Of a stretch of DNA of 64,000 bases, positions 26,801-39,403 are shown piece by piece. The notes under the pieces are model-generated. The model was not told the DNA's origin, did not search any database, and saw nothing but the letters and a program-made list of their open reading frames with translations. Made by a program: the position numbers and the translations under genes. Position 1 is the stretch's first letter. The number at the start of each line of letters is the position of its first letter. The DNA is from Anisakis pegreffii (taxonomy: Eukaryota; Nematoda; Chromadorea; Rhabditida; Anisakidae), in NCBI GenBank assembly GCA_035041965.1, contig JAPYMA010000673.1, positions 93,801 to 157,800 of the forward strand. The letters are read 5' to 3'.

Positions 26801-29800
26801 ATGGCTTTTGAGTGATAATCATTAGATTGGAATGGAATGTGTGATTATATTGTCGTTTTTTTGATGGTGCTCGAATCGATTGAAGGTTCAGTTGTAAAAA
26901 TTATCAGTTATGTTTGGTGATCAATTAATCGCGTGGCACGAGATTGATTATGAATTGAATGAGTTTAGAGTTCGGTAATATCGCATATGATGTCGGTATT
27001 CACGTTTATGGGTGCGGGACTGTTGAAGAAGGATAATGATTTAACACTCGAAATAATTGAACAGACACTGAACGCATTGTTTGGTGCGATTATGGACGAA
27101 AAGGTTATTTATCTCTTCGTATTGCAATATTCGAATACAGATGTTTTCGTTGATTCTTGTGAGATGTACAAATCTATTGTGTAGACAAGATCGTTGTAAT
27201 TTACGCAGTGATTAAGAGTCGTTCGCAGTTAAGCAGTGCATTGGATAATTTAATCATGCTCGCAACTGAATAGTGGTGGAATGCGCTGAGATTTTTTAAT
27301 GAAATGAAATTCTCTGAATTGATTCTGAGATGATGTCGAAGAATCGAGAATGTTGTTTCAGGGTGAAGCACTGCTGACACGTCTGGTGAGTGTGTCTCGC
27401 ATTTTGTCCGCCTCAATGCTCGATATGCCCGCTCATCGCCGACTCTCAGTGGTCACTTCGATTGCAACAGCGATTCATTCACAGCATTTGCCAATTATTT
27501 GTGCAGTGCTCTTCGAACATTACTGTATCACATGGCAGAGAAATGACTCAAACAAAGGTTCGCGTTGTGGTTCATTTCATTCCAATCGTTATTCGTATAG
27601 ACATTATTATTGCTGTTGTTGTTATTGTTGCTGTTGTTTTCAAACTTGTAGCGTTGATAAGAGATTACTTTTCGTGATAAAAAGATTAGAAAGATTTTCA
27701 AGAGATTAATCTTCAGATTTTTTTCATTGTTTTCATGAGATTATCAAGAGATTGAATTAATTTTCGTCAATTTTTTGATGTGTTTGTTATCTGTCGTGTG
27801 CCTTTTGAAGAAGCAAAATTGAAATGTTTTGTAGTGTGATTATTTTCGTAATTGCTCATAATATTGCTCCATTGCACTTGATCTTATTTGAAATCGATTC
27901 ATATGGCTTATTCAGGTCGACCAACAATAGAGATTTTCGAAGAGTTAGCAACTGAAATGGCGTCGTTATTTGATGGTGCAGAGCAGTTGTCGTGTGCGGT
28001 TGATTTACTGGAATATATCGTGGAATTGGGCGGTGATTCTAGCGAATTGAGTGGCAATTCGACTGGACTGAATACGAGTTCGAGTGCACAGAAGAATAAA
28101 CGAGCCGCGTCGTCATCATCATCATCGACACCAATATTCAGTAATTTAGTATTCGATCGAAGCAAGCATTCCGTTCAGAAACTGAGACATTATCGTTTCA
28201 CGTTGATCGGATGGATTGCGAGATTACTCTCTTCGCAACAACTTCTCGATAAGGTACGTTCTTCGCTTTGCTTTCTTGTGTTTCAACTGTGGTTTGTAGA
28301 TATTTTGTTTTGCGAGGATTGAAATATTGATCAGGAATGAGTAGTGGAAGTTGTATTGTTGTATTTGATTTGAAATTGTGTAGTTGATTGACAAGAAATA
28401 TACACGAAACGTTGTATTTTTGGTTTGATATGGTATGTTAGAAAGATGAAAAAAAAGGATGTAATCTGATGTGTGATATTATTTGATGTAAAGTTTCATT
28501 TGGTGTTTACGTTCAGTATCCAAATGTTGAATGAAATGTTTAATTTAGATGTACGTGCGTGCTTTTACGAGTTACGTATGAGTACTGCGAATGTATGTCA
28601 TTGTATTTGATAATGTTTGGTTGATGGATAAATGAATGTCAATGAAATTCAGTTGAGTGAAATGACCGACGCGGAGATGTACGAGCGATTGTTGGTGATC
28701 GGGAAGAGGATGTTGATCAGTTCGGTGGAATTGGATACGATGGTGAGTCGAGAATGTGAACGATACGATAAACGTGATGGTTTGGAGACAACCAGTGAAA
28801 CTGCAGCCGCATCGTTATCGAATAATTACCGATATTGGATCGCGTTCGCGTCGAGAGCCGATATTCTCGCTGATAAGGTGATGAATAGTCCTGGAATTGA
28901 TTAACTCGCGTTTGATTTTTGATTCGTTTTTAGTTTAATTTAGAGATGTGATCGTTGCTTAATTGTATTACAACAAGGTTGGTTTAGTTGATTTGAAGAG
29001 TTGAATTGAGTTCTGAGTTTCAGTTGCGCAACATATTACCAGCAAATGTGAGTGCACGTTTGATAGCGAATATATTGGAAGATAGTGGTGAGGTGGAGAA
29101 TGAAAAGATACGTGATTGTGCGTTGCATTTGTTGAATGTGAAGTTGAATCTGGACGTATCATTCAACAGCACTCAAAATGGTATCAGCAGTGAGCATTTG
29201 AACGCATTCGCTCAACAGTTGAATCGTTGGATTAAACCGGTGGAAAGTAAGCATGAGGTAAGTAGGTTGTGGTCATTCGTATTACAGATTTGTTGTTGGT
29301 TTTGGTTTTGTTGACTCATATTTTGTTTTTGTTTTTTTTTTGAAGGAGCTCTCTTTTGATAGAAGATAGTGAATTGAAGAAGGAAATTTTTAATGGGGAA
29401 ACAATGAAGCTTTTTTGATGGTTTGTTTTGTAGATCTATGATGAAGTTGACGTTTTTTGTGAACTTTTTGCAGAGTAGTAACTTATTTGGAAGAGGAATA
29501 TTCGGATGGAAATAATTTATGTAATTAGGTTTTTGCTTGTAGGTTGTACTGTGTCAGAACGCAGCATTCTCGTTGAAGTTGATCGCAAAACGTATTCCAC
29601 CGAACGATAGCGCACCTGCTCTATCATCATCGATTGCGTTGTGTACGGAACTTGTGAGTGTAGTATTTTGTTGTTTTTACTTGAGCGTTGGTCAAATGTA
29701 TATTTGCAAATTGTAAATATTTTTGTGAGTAAATGAATTTGAATTAAAGATCAAAGAATATTGATGAGATTTCAGTTAGGGAATTGGCGTAGTTTCGATG

Positions 29801-32800
29801 AAGCGATGGTTGGTAGCATATTGCTGCTAGCAGGTGAACTGGTTCGGCGACAGTCAACCAGAAATACTCTTCAATATGTCAATAAATTATGTGCGATTTC
29901 GTTGGATATCTTAATGGAGCAATTGGATAGCAGCGCATCACAACAACAACAACAACACGTTGTATCTCCGTTGAAGTTATCGACTGATAAACCAAATGTC
30001 AGCAGCACTGAGCAATTATCGTCAATCACGAAACGAAAACGTATCGCACAACAGTCACTCAGTGGAAAACGCATTGGTACGAAGAAATCGCGTTGATTAC
30101 AGTCAATCTTCATTCCGAATTTATATTAGCAATAAGTTATTATCACGTAATTGAGTATGGATGATTATGTCAGTAGCAAATCGTAGCCTGTTAGAGCTCA
30201 GGCACGATAATATTGATGAAGTCAGTGCGCATATCATTTGATTTCGAGCAAAACCGTGTCTCAGCGCTTTCTGTGGCCTGGAAAAGTTTTGCTCTAAACC
30301 CGGTAGTATACGAATGTCGTTGAGGTTCTCACATCACGTTCACTTCTGCTGTTTATGGCATTGTTGTTGTTAGATTTAGCACACATTAGCTTTTTATTGT
30401 TTTATTGTTTGTGAGTTGTTTCGTTTAAGTTCATAATGTACTGAGTTTTTGTGTGAAATCGTTTCGGATTTGTTTTTCGGTTACGTTCAGGATTTGTTTA
30501 ATATTAGTTGATTTTATATGCAAATTTCAGGTGGTGACGTACTATTGCAATGTTCACTGACTGCCTTGCAACGTATTGTGGAGAATTTCGCTCATTTCAT
30601 TAGTGCACATTTAAAAGCGGTTCTCATCACTGTATCACGCACGATTGCGAGGCATATCACCAGCATTGCACAGGTTCGTTCGTGGCTAATTGTTTCACTG
30701 CATTATTCTCACTTGTATTTGATCATTCCATTTTTTCAGCCGTATTTTAGGTTAGCGAATGATTTTGAGTGGAATTTTTGTATGATTGTTGTGATATGTG
30801 TGTGCGATTGCTGATGCAATTTCAGATAGAGAATATTGGTAATAGTAATAACAGCGAAACGATCAGATTATCGAATGTTGAGTATCGTATCGGTCAAATT
30901 AAGAAGGCATTGAGCAAACTGGAAATACGTTTGCTGATTGAACCCTTCCAAGAGGCATCTCAGCAGTTAATCAACAATCCAGTATGTTTATTTTCAACTA
31001 TTTCAAAATTGAATTTCTAACGAAATATGGTGAAGTGAGGAGCGGCGAGTATTTATGTCTCTGTTTATGTGTTCATTAACAAATTCAGCTAATGTTCAGT
31101 GTAATTTGCTGTCGTTTAGGAGGCCGAAGTGGCTCTCTTTTCGATATTGTCGTTGTGTTTACACGCAAAATATCGTGATGAACTTCTGAAGTATTTGGCA
31201 CCAATTTGTGAGCAATACTTTATCGCGTTCAATTTACGCGTATTGAATCGATCTGTCGAGGTATTTTTTGGCAGTTTTTGCTTTTGCTGATCGATAGTGA
31301 GATGTTTCGTTGTTGTTGTTGTTATTGTTGCAAGTGTGGATTGCATTGTTTTGTTGCAATGCAAGTTGCATTTGCAATTCAATAGACTTCTCAAGCAAAG
31401 TGTTGTTGTATTATCGACGAAATTCTTTTGATGTCATTGTGCATCTTGTGCAAATTGTTGTTTTTGTGAAAATTTTTTATTTTTTGGTATTGAAATGTTG
31501 CAAGCTCAATTACTGATTTGTTTGTGATGGAAAAGATTTATTTCAGAAGTACGATAGAATAGTGGAATGTGAGAATATGTTAATCGATTATTGGATGCGT
31601 ATCATCGATTGTCTATCGGAGAACGAATGCCGTCCAATAGTTCAACGTTTCACGAAATGGGCCGAAGAAGCGATCCAAAAAGAATGTTCGGATATTAGTG
31701 CCCTTCATGTGATCACAGTGTTCAATCTCTTCAATAGGTTCGTTTCGTTGTTGAGTGTTGGGTTGAATTTTGTTGGTCGTCATTAGGAGTTTATTTTCAG
31801 ATGGTAGGGCAGATTTCATCAGTTGTATAATATTTTGATAGCAGTTGGAATTGTTTTATTTGGAGTTGTTTTGTTTTGTAGCGATTTTATTGTTGCATTC
31901 AAAGTTGATTGGTTAACGATGAATTTGGAATGCTTAAAATTTACTTGCGATACTTTCGTTTTTCGTGTTTGTCATTTGAGTTTTTAACTTTAAATTTGTT
32001 TGTTTAGATTCTACAATTCGTATAATGCATTAGCATTGCCGCATTTTGGTCGTATATTCGAGAAAATACCTGGTGTGTTGCAGCGTTGTAATGCTCGTCT
32101 TACGGGTCAGTTTCGATTTTTGTGTGGATTCGAAATTAAAGCATGAAGTGATCAGTAATCTCGATGAATACCACTCTTGAATTGCTATAGAATGGAAGAT
32201 TTGTATGCTTCGAGTGAACCCTCGTATTGTTCAAATGTGGATGTTTGACTATCTGTTATTCTTATCTCTTCAGGGAGGAATATTTTGTTGTTTGTCGTTT
32301 AGTCAGTTATTGATCACAATTTTGAGATGGTAACACTTATTTCAGATAGTGACATGTTGTTGTACCGATGCAAGAAGGGTTCTATCGGTGTTATTGACAC
32401 GAACGCGTTGATTATATTGTCACTGAGTTTGATTGAGAAATGTGCCAGACATCACGAATTTTTTGTGGAGTTCGTTTTTTTCTTTAAATTTTCAATATTG
32501 ATATTGTGAAGCATTAATAGTGATAAGCAGGTCATTTTATTCTGATTTGTTTAATTGAACACTTCGGATGGAATTATTCAGTTCTATTTTATCATTAAAT
32601 AAGTTTTTGAAAGATTGGAATGTGGAAGTGTTTATTGTATGATGCAGTGAGCGGGCTTGATGAAAATGATTTCAGAGAGCGTGCTCAGCTAGTAATCGAT
32701 AGTGTAGTGAATGAACTGGAGAATACGACCGTTCAAGGACATCAGCAAAGATGTATTCCGTATTTGGCGGATTGTTTATTGCAAATTATCGATTGTCATA

Positions 32801-33693
32801 ACGAGATGATCACCGAAACGGTCAATAAGATCATGTTGAAAACACGGAACACTTCACATAAGGTTTATATAAATTGTGTCGTTTGGTTCATTTGAAAAAA
32901 ATGCAGAGATTTTTGATAGAATTATTCAATAACAGATAAAACAGTTTTCGTTTCTCAAATTCTGTCCCTATGAAAAGTTTGCGTTCGTTTTTTTTTCATT
33001 ATGTGGTTGTTGACATTCGTTCATAAGTTTAACTTATATATTAAGTTGGAATTTATTTAGAGCAATGAGCTGAACATAGCCAATTTGTCTTTTAGGTTCG
33101 ATACTGCACACTATTGGTTCTGGAAAGGATGTTCGATCGTATGGGTGATGCTGTGGCGCCTCTTTTGCCCTCAGTTCTACCTTTCTTGAGTGAATTGCTT
33201 GAAGGTTTGTTGCGTGGTGCTTCTTGTTTAGTTTTATTTATCATTTCCATGAAGGATATGGAAAAATGAGTTGTTTATATTCATTTCGTTTCGGTGTTCT
33301 GGCTAGAGGAGATTATTTTTTTCTGTAGCATACTTTAATTTGCATCTGTGATGGTAGTTTGAAGAATTGGAACATCGGGCGACAGTAAACATGTTTTTAT
33401 TGTTTCTGAAATCTGATCGCTCTTAAAAATTCCATTGGTCAGAAAATACGTGATCGATAAGAATAGAGGTAAAGTGAATGATCATTCTTTTCGTCAAAAC
33501 CAAATAAATTTGGTTTTTGGAATGATCGAACGTTCTTGCGCTTTTGTCGTTTTCTTTTCTTCGTTCAGTTTCAGTTCGTTGTGATTTTGTATTGTTTACA
33601 GATGAGAAGAAAAACGTGGAAGAGCAATGTGATAAAGTGATCAGTTTATTGAGACGGAAATTCGGTGATGAAATTGCTGAGGGATATATTTAA
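20885..33693 (+). CDS. UTP10/HEATR1-type HEAT-repeat protein of the small-subunit processome (C. elegans toe-1-like)
   Basis: Thirty exons join in phase to about 1675 aa: 20885-21023, 21263-21489, 21652-21885, 22048-22193, 22356-22553, 22900-23054, 23515-23701, 23989-24088, 24387-24527, 24951-25070, 25385-25519, 25681-25919, 26279-26376, 26618-26745, 26969-27103, 27362-27557, 27916-28253, 28653-28877, 29024-29257, 29543-29653, 29776-30076, 30531-30673, 30826-30981, 31120-31260, 31547-31737, 32008-32105, 32346-32469, 32676-32862, 33096-33204, 33602-33693. Family marks are the start MTSLQRQLEAL...SLLFDRKQAA, the block QISPYLQHFAAQQILEWLLY, MMSVFTFMGAGLL, the ERAQLVIDSVVNELE segment, and a C-terminal domain with LLKTRN-like and LPFLSELLE helices (BP28CT). 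UTP10 supports rRNA transcription and 18S pre-rRNA processing in the nucleolus. Exon 9 holds a basic GKRRRRSSNS segment, probably nuclear targeting. Exons 17 and 21 hold Ser- and Gln-runs. It is shorter than human HEATR1 (about 2144 aa). Exon 6 is the least certain. Confidence 0.93.
23099..23258. mobile_element. Fold-back (MITE-like) element in a UTP10 intron
   Basis: Arms of about 43 bp at 23099-23142 and 23216-23258 are near-perfect inverted repeats (left GTGAAATATGCCGATGGAT, right complement GTGAAATATGGTGATGGAT). A 73-bp loop holds a further small inverted repeat around CCAATGAGTGGTTCTTCGG. It has no coding capacity. The structure fits a miniature inverted-repeat element inserted in the intron between exons 6 and 7. 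Target-site duplication was not resolved. Confidence 0.7.
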
Positions 33694-34693
33694 GTGACAT
33701 TTGAATGAGGAGCATTCGATCAATCGAATCTCTGAATGCTTCATTTTTTGAGATCCTTTTGATGGTTTTCCTATGTCTTTGCTCATTTACATAGTTGTTG
33801 GTGTGTTCTTTTGTTTTCGTGAATTACACCCTGAAAGTCTTTTTGAAAAAATGTTAAGAAATATGGATTGTTGAGATTTTATTATTTGAATTTACCTCTG
33901 ATTATTATTAGACAAGTCTTCTTGCCTTCTCGAATGGTGATATAAGCTGATAATGTAGTTTAATCATTCGTGTAATATGGTTCAAATAATGAATTGAGAT
34001 ATGCTTTCAATGGCAAACATTCGATAGGCATAAGATTTAATTGAGTATCTGGATTGGTGTTTATTTCTTCGAATGAATTTAGGACATTTGTCTATCAGGA
34101 TTTATAATGATCGGTTAGCCTCTGTCCACTAGCGAGAGGTGTTCTGTTTTATTCATCGGAGGGGGGAGACAGATTGTTCAGAAGTTAGATATCATTCGAC
34201 CGTTAGCGTTGGTTTGTTTGGTGTTTTGCTGCTGGCGTTAACTTATGTTGAATATTTCATTGTGTGATTGTTGTTAACTGATTTGTTGTTACTTTGTTGT
34301 TATTGTTGGTGTAAAGTTTATGTTGATCATGAAAAAGTTTATAAAGATTTTCATTGTCAGTTTGTTGGAGTCACATTGAAACACATCGAAGGGCTAGTAT
34401 AGATTTAGTGATTGATTCGGTTATTGAGTCGTTTTACACGTAATATCAATGATCACTTATTGAGACTTTTGTGGTTCTGATGATGGCTGTTTTTCGACAT
34501 CTTTGTGATGCGGTTTTGATTGTTCATCTGTAAATTGAAGTTATTTATCAATTTAGTATGTGTTTTTTGACATTAAAACAGCTGAACATTGGAATTTTCG
34601 TGTGGAGTTGAAAATGCATTGATCAATCCGGGAAGATGATGACAGAAAGTGCTGCTCTTTCGTAAATTCTCATAAATAAAAGAAGAATACGAG
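33694..34693. other. Intergenic space between convergent genes
   Basis: One kilobase between the 3' ends of UTP10 (+) and the basic membrane protein gene (-). AT-rich, no motif-bearing frame. It should hold both 3' UTRs. Confidence 0.5.
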
Positions 34694-37600
34694 CTATAAA
34701 ATACGTCTGGATTTTCGTGATTTTTTCTTCTTTTTCTTATCGTGATGTGCTTGCTCCTCATCGGCTGGTTCAGCGTTAGGTTCTAAAAAATTTGGGAATT
34801 TTCACTAACAAAATGAACTGATCTACGAGAAACACATGTAATTGACTCGTTAGTGGTTAGGAATCCCAAAACTATGATCATATTTTGAGTTTCAAGCTGT
34901 TTGAGTTTCAAGTGAGGAGAATGTTTTATATGGAGAGCGTAGAATTGTTTAACATTGATTGAATCTATTCTGTGCATCGTATAGAGTTCAAATGAGTGCT
35001 TTTCATAAGTAACAGAACGTGGTAAGACCATCGAAGAACTCAATTGCAATATCACTTCTATTCAAGCAGAACAACTAGAATTCGAGTAGCAAGGCGATAC
35101 TTTCTTAAATTCATCATTGCTTCAAGTATTTTTGATGTAATTGAATAATAGCATCGCCCAGTTGAGAAGAACATATTGCAGGATATTACTTTATCCCATT
35201 ATTGTGATAAAGCAATATCTTGGCTTCTCCACAGTGATTTGTGGTGTATTTTGATGTGCCACCTATCAAATTGCTGTCTAGCACAGATCAAGATCAATCT
35301 GTTCGAAAATTTCATTTCATTATCACTCAAGTCAATCAATTCCACTACCCATGGATTCAGCTCTATTCAATTTGAACAAGTCTAGTCAGTTTAATTTATT
35401 GTTGTCATATTTGAACAACAACAGCAGTTCTCATTAAATTTCTCGTGAGTACCTGATGAGCTCATTACCTACCTTCATCGTGTTGTTGTTTACTCTTATG
35501 ATGGCGGTGATGATGATGGTGTTTTTTCTTCTTATTGGGATCTTTACTTTTCGATTTTGATTTTCTTTTCTTTTTGTGCTTCTTTTCGTCGTCTTCACTC
35601 GGACGACTCGGAGATTCCCTGAAACTCGAACAGTACACTTGATCCTCTTAAGCCAACATGTCACTATTCATTCACAAGCATAGGCGTTTGCAGTTAGTTC
35701 GTTTGAGCGACAATTATCAGATTTTAGGATTAGTATTGATTGTAGATGAGTTTAGTGATCTCTCGGTTATGGTTACGCTTTGTGATCAGTTGAAGTGATC
35801 GGCAGAAACCCTCACAATTACAATGAACTTCCACGGGTTTGGTATTCAGTTTCGTAGCGTTTATCTGTTGCATAACATTCAGTCGTATCTGTTTCTCAAC
35901 TTTTCTTGCAAAATTTTTTATTTGCGCTTGCAAAATTTAGAATTTCTAACGAATTATCGCAAAAATAAGCCAATAAATTTGTCAGTCAAATTTATAGTTT
36001 AGATATTGTTTTCTACGATGTCTTTTACTATGCGTTAGTGAAAGTTCTGTTGACTGATTTCTCTTTCATCATCTAGTAAATTGAATTTCCAAATGTTATT
36101 CTGCTCACAGTTAGTTCCTTGATAAGTTTGTTTAGGTAATTGTTATCGTGTGCAGAAATTTTCGATAGTTTAAACGCTTCTCTCAGCAGTAATTTAGTCA
36201 TATGCAAATTCAGGCAGTTTATTATACTTTTTTTAGTGTGGACATCAGTATAATTTCAAGAGATTCTATCAAGTTGATATACTTCACAAATATAACTTCG
36301 TTCTATCATTCTCGATATTTATGATTGCATTTTGTTATTGCTCCATAGGATTGATTGCATTGACTTACTTGCAGAAAATTCAACATTGTTTAGAAAATTC
36401 GAAAAATATCAACGTTTTTCAATTGAAATCCGCTGAATGGAACGAAATGATTGTTGACCTTCGTTCATTTTGGTTCGGTGTTGGTGGTACGCCCGTCCAT
36501 AGAACCGGTGAATGGGCTTGAGCTTGAACCGGTGGAATAGCGTATGGGACGGCTGCTGGCTGTTGATAATAAATTGGTTGCGGTTGGGGTTGATTTTGAT
36601 AGGCGATCGCATTTGGAGCTGATGGACTCGTTTGATTCGCTGGTTGCGATGGCGATGTGACCTGACGTGAAGGCAGTGGTGCTTGTTCCGGTTTTGGAGC
36701 TTGCTCTTCCATTGGAGTTGAACTTTTCTGCGGATTTGTGAAAATTATTTCCGATAATATTTATTGGGTCGTTCAGGTGTTCAGCAGTTTAGGTGCATTG
36801 GATCGAGTGGTACATGAATGCGAGAGTTGTTTTGTTCGTTGAGAGGATCACCGTCGTACCGAGTGGACAGTTTGATGCTCTCGTATGTAATGCCGATATG
36901 AATATAATTTGACAACAGTGACCCCATCAGGACTGAAACGTGACTCTCAACGTGAGTGACATTCATGTTACATTTTTATCTATGTAATAAGTACGATCGA
37001 TATCAGAAATTAGTGCATCAATTCCACATAAAAACACTGTTCCTATGATCATCTCAACCAGTCGGTTGCTTACCGGAGAGGAACCTGATTCTTCACCATT
37101 TCGTAGTTTGTCGATTATATCTTCAATCATCTGAAACAAACATTACTTAATGATTCTATCTTAACGAAAGTTTTTGCTCAGCATTTTCATCGTACTCGAG
37201 CTTTATTATCATGACACCGGGCAGTCATCATCACAATTATATTCATATTTATCTCATAAGCAGTCTTAGCTATATAATTACTCATCTTCAGTGTTTTACT
37301 GTCTATCACCTGTTAAAGACGTCAGTATACGAGAAGAGATCATTTGAACGCGATGAAGTTGATTCATAATTCCAATATGGTTGAAATTCTCACAATAATT
37401 TCATTGTAACTGAAAGATTCAAAAATTGAAAGATGCGAGTAAAATTGACTTGTTTTCGCGCTGGTTCATTCTTTTGATGGGATGTTTCAGCTTCTTTACG
37501 TTCTTCTGTGCTTCGATCAGTCTTTTTATGCCGCCTTTTAGATCGACGTCTTCTTTTTGCACTTCTTCGTCGCTTCGGCACATCTCGATCAGAAGCACTG

Positions 37601-38645
37601 CTACTGTCCAACGATTCTGATCCAGTTGACTCTGACGGTGATCGTTCTTCTTCATCTGTATCCTTTAAAAATGGTTCTTGTTGATTTAATTAATCAAAAA
37701 TTAAATCAGAGCATCTATCCGAATCACCGTCACTTCATTGTTGTCTCAATTCATCTCATCATTCCAATATGGAACGTATGATTGCACAAGAATATCAGTG
37801 AAATTGCGATGCCTAAAGAGTATGTCACCGGAAAGAATTGCATGAAGTTGCCCAAACTATCTCTTCATTTACAGGCAACATGCATTTTGTTGATGGATAA
37901 GTCAGCACATGGTCATTCGCAACAAATCGAATGGATAGACGGTAAAAGCTTTACGGATACTTCAGTCAGCTCTCTCAGAGCACTGATAATCTTACTACGA
38001 ATGAATTTGATCTGTCACTGGATTCAGTTTCAAACAGTTAAACTTACTGCTTGAGTATCCGAGAGTTGTTCAATCCACTCATTCAATTTGGCATCACATT
38101 GACGCTGAAAACAATTTTTAAAGAATTTGTAATGCAATTGATCGCAGTGATTAATGATAATGGCCGTGTGCTCATCTGAATCCTTTAAGAATATTTTGTC
38201 TCTTGTTGATTTGATTAATCAAAAATATTTTCGATCAAAATTATTGTTTTATTGTTATTTGGACATTTTGTCAATCGTTGTGAGCGATCGGCGGAATATT
38301 TATCTTATTAGAGTCATGATTATTTATTGTATTGATAGTTGGCTACGATTAATTATGCAAATTACTCGGTTGTGTTCGGTTGGCCTGCTCGCCTAGCCGG
38401 CGGGGTGTCGTGAATTGAGGCTAAAACGATGTGCACGGAAACGCGAGCGTTGTGGCCAGCAACGTTGCAAACGTTTGATGACAGCCTGGCTAATCCAGGT
38501 AATCCAGGCAATTTTCGATCAGTAATCTCTAATCACTACTCAACTAATGAAACGCAATCAATCATCCTCGTTTATCAACCTTATTCGCAAAATAATAGAC
38601 AGCGGCAGCCGCGCAAGCTACGGCAAGACCAGTTCCCGCAACCAT
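34694..38645 (-). CDS. Unrecognised protein: N-terminal membrane segment followed by Lys/Arg/His- and Pro/Gln-rich tracts
   Basis: Seven minus-strand exons (38580-38645, 38048-38104, 37450-37662, 37074-37130, 36459-36727, 35473-35618, 34694-34782) join in phase to 298 aa. Exon 1 encodes one hydrophobic segment (VAGTGLAVACAAAAVYYFA) followed at once by NKRQ, so a signal anchor with the rest in the cytosol is likely. Exon 2 adds a short amphipathic stretch (LNEWIEQLSD). Exon 3 is acidic-Ser then strongly basic (KRRRSAKRRRRSKRRHKK). Exon 5 is Pro/Gln-rich (NQPQPQPIYYQQPAAVPYAI). Exon 6 carries KKHKKKRKSKSKSK and a His-rich run. The last exon ends KKKKKKSRKSRRIL. I know no family with this layout. 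The phase match over all six junctions is the main support for the model. Dispersed repeat copy B sits in intron 1. The kinase gene lies 758 bp upstream on the same strand. Confidence 0.7.
38265..38512 (-). repeat. Dispersed repeat, copy B (reverse)
   Basis: The reverse complement matches copy C over its whole length, including the right part that copy A lacks (GTAGCCAA, ATAATCAT, ATTCCGCCGATCGCT). It lies inside intron 1 of the basic membrane protein gene, antisense to copies A and C with respect to the window. Confidence 0.85.
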
Positions 38646-39403
38646 ACCAATGAATTGAAGCGATCAATCAACCGCGCTACTTCAATTCAATAAACATAAA
38701 TGATGGGCAAAGTTATTGGTGTTGGATTTATACGTGCACATTGATAATTTCAATATTTCACTTTGATTTTGAATACGAGACAACTTTCGCAATGTTATGA
38801 TTAGTTTATTATGAGTATGATTATTTCATTGAACAGCCGATTGCAAATTTCATGTAAGCACGTTGTTAAACGATGATTTAACGACGCCACATTAGCTCCT
38901 TAACGTTGCATTAGCTCGTTCTGCCATCTTCATTTGATACGATATCATATAGCTCTTCGAATCTCTAAATAAACGGTACCCAAATAGACCGTGCATGCTA
39001 CCGTGTAAACCTGAGCCTTACAATCAGTCTCTTGCTGATTTACCGTTATCGACCCCGTTTCATCCTCTGTCCTTTTTTCTGAAAGCCATTCATTCATGCG
39101 CCTCCTTATTAAGTTATTGTTCGGCTGGCACATGATACATCCTCTCATTGATACGTTTAACATATTTTCATGTTCTTCAAATTATGAGCATCCAATTTGG
39201 AGGTATTTATTCGATGAAAAATCCTACACAACGCCAAGAGTTTCAGTTGAAATTGGCAAATATCGAGTAGCGATGAATATGTTATAATTGAACTAATAAA
39301 GATATTAAATGATGAATGACAATAACAATTGCACTTATTAATGATGGTGATAAAAATGTTGAATATTGATAGCATAATCATTGAATTTAGTAACTGATCA
39401 CAT

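Noticed and set aside
35730..35933. Lys-rich minus-strand frame, possible coiled-coil exon
   Set aside because: No acceptor and donor pair fits the phase of the flanking exons, which join directly in phase without it.
36781..36966. 61-codon minus-strand frame between exons 4 and 5 of the basic membrane protein gene
   Set aside because: Its acceptor does not keep phase with the exon before it, whereas the direct exon 4 to exon 5 junction does.
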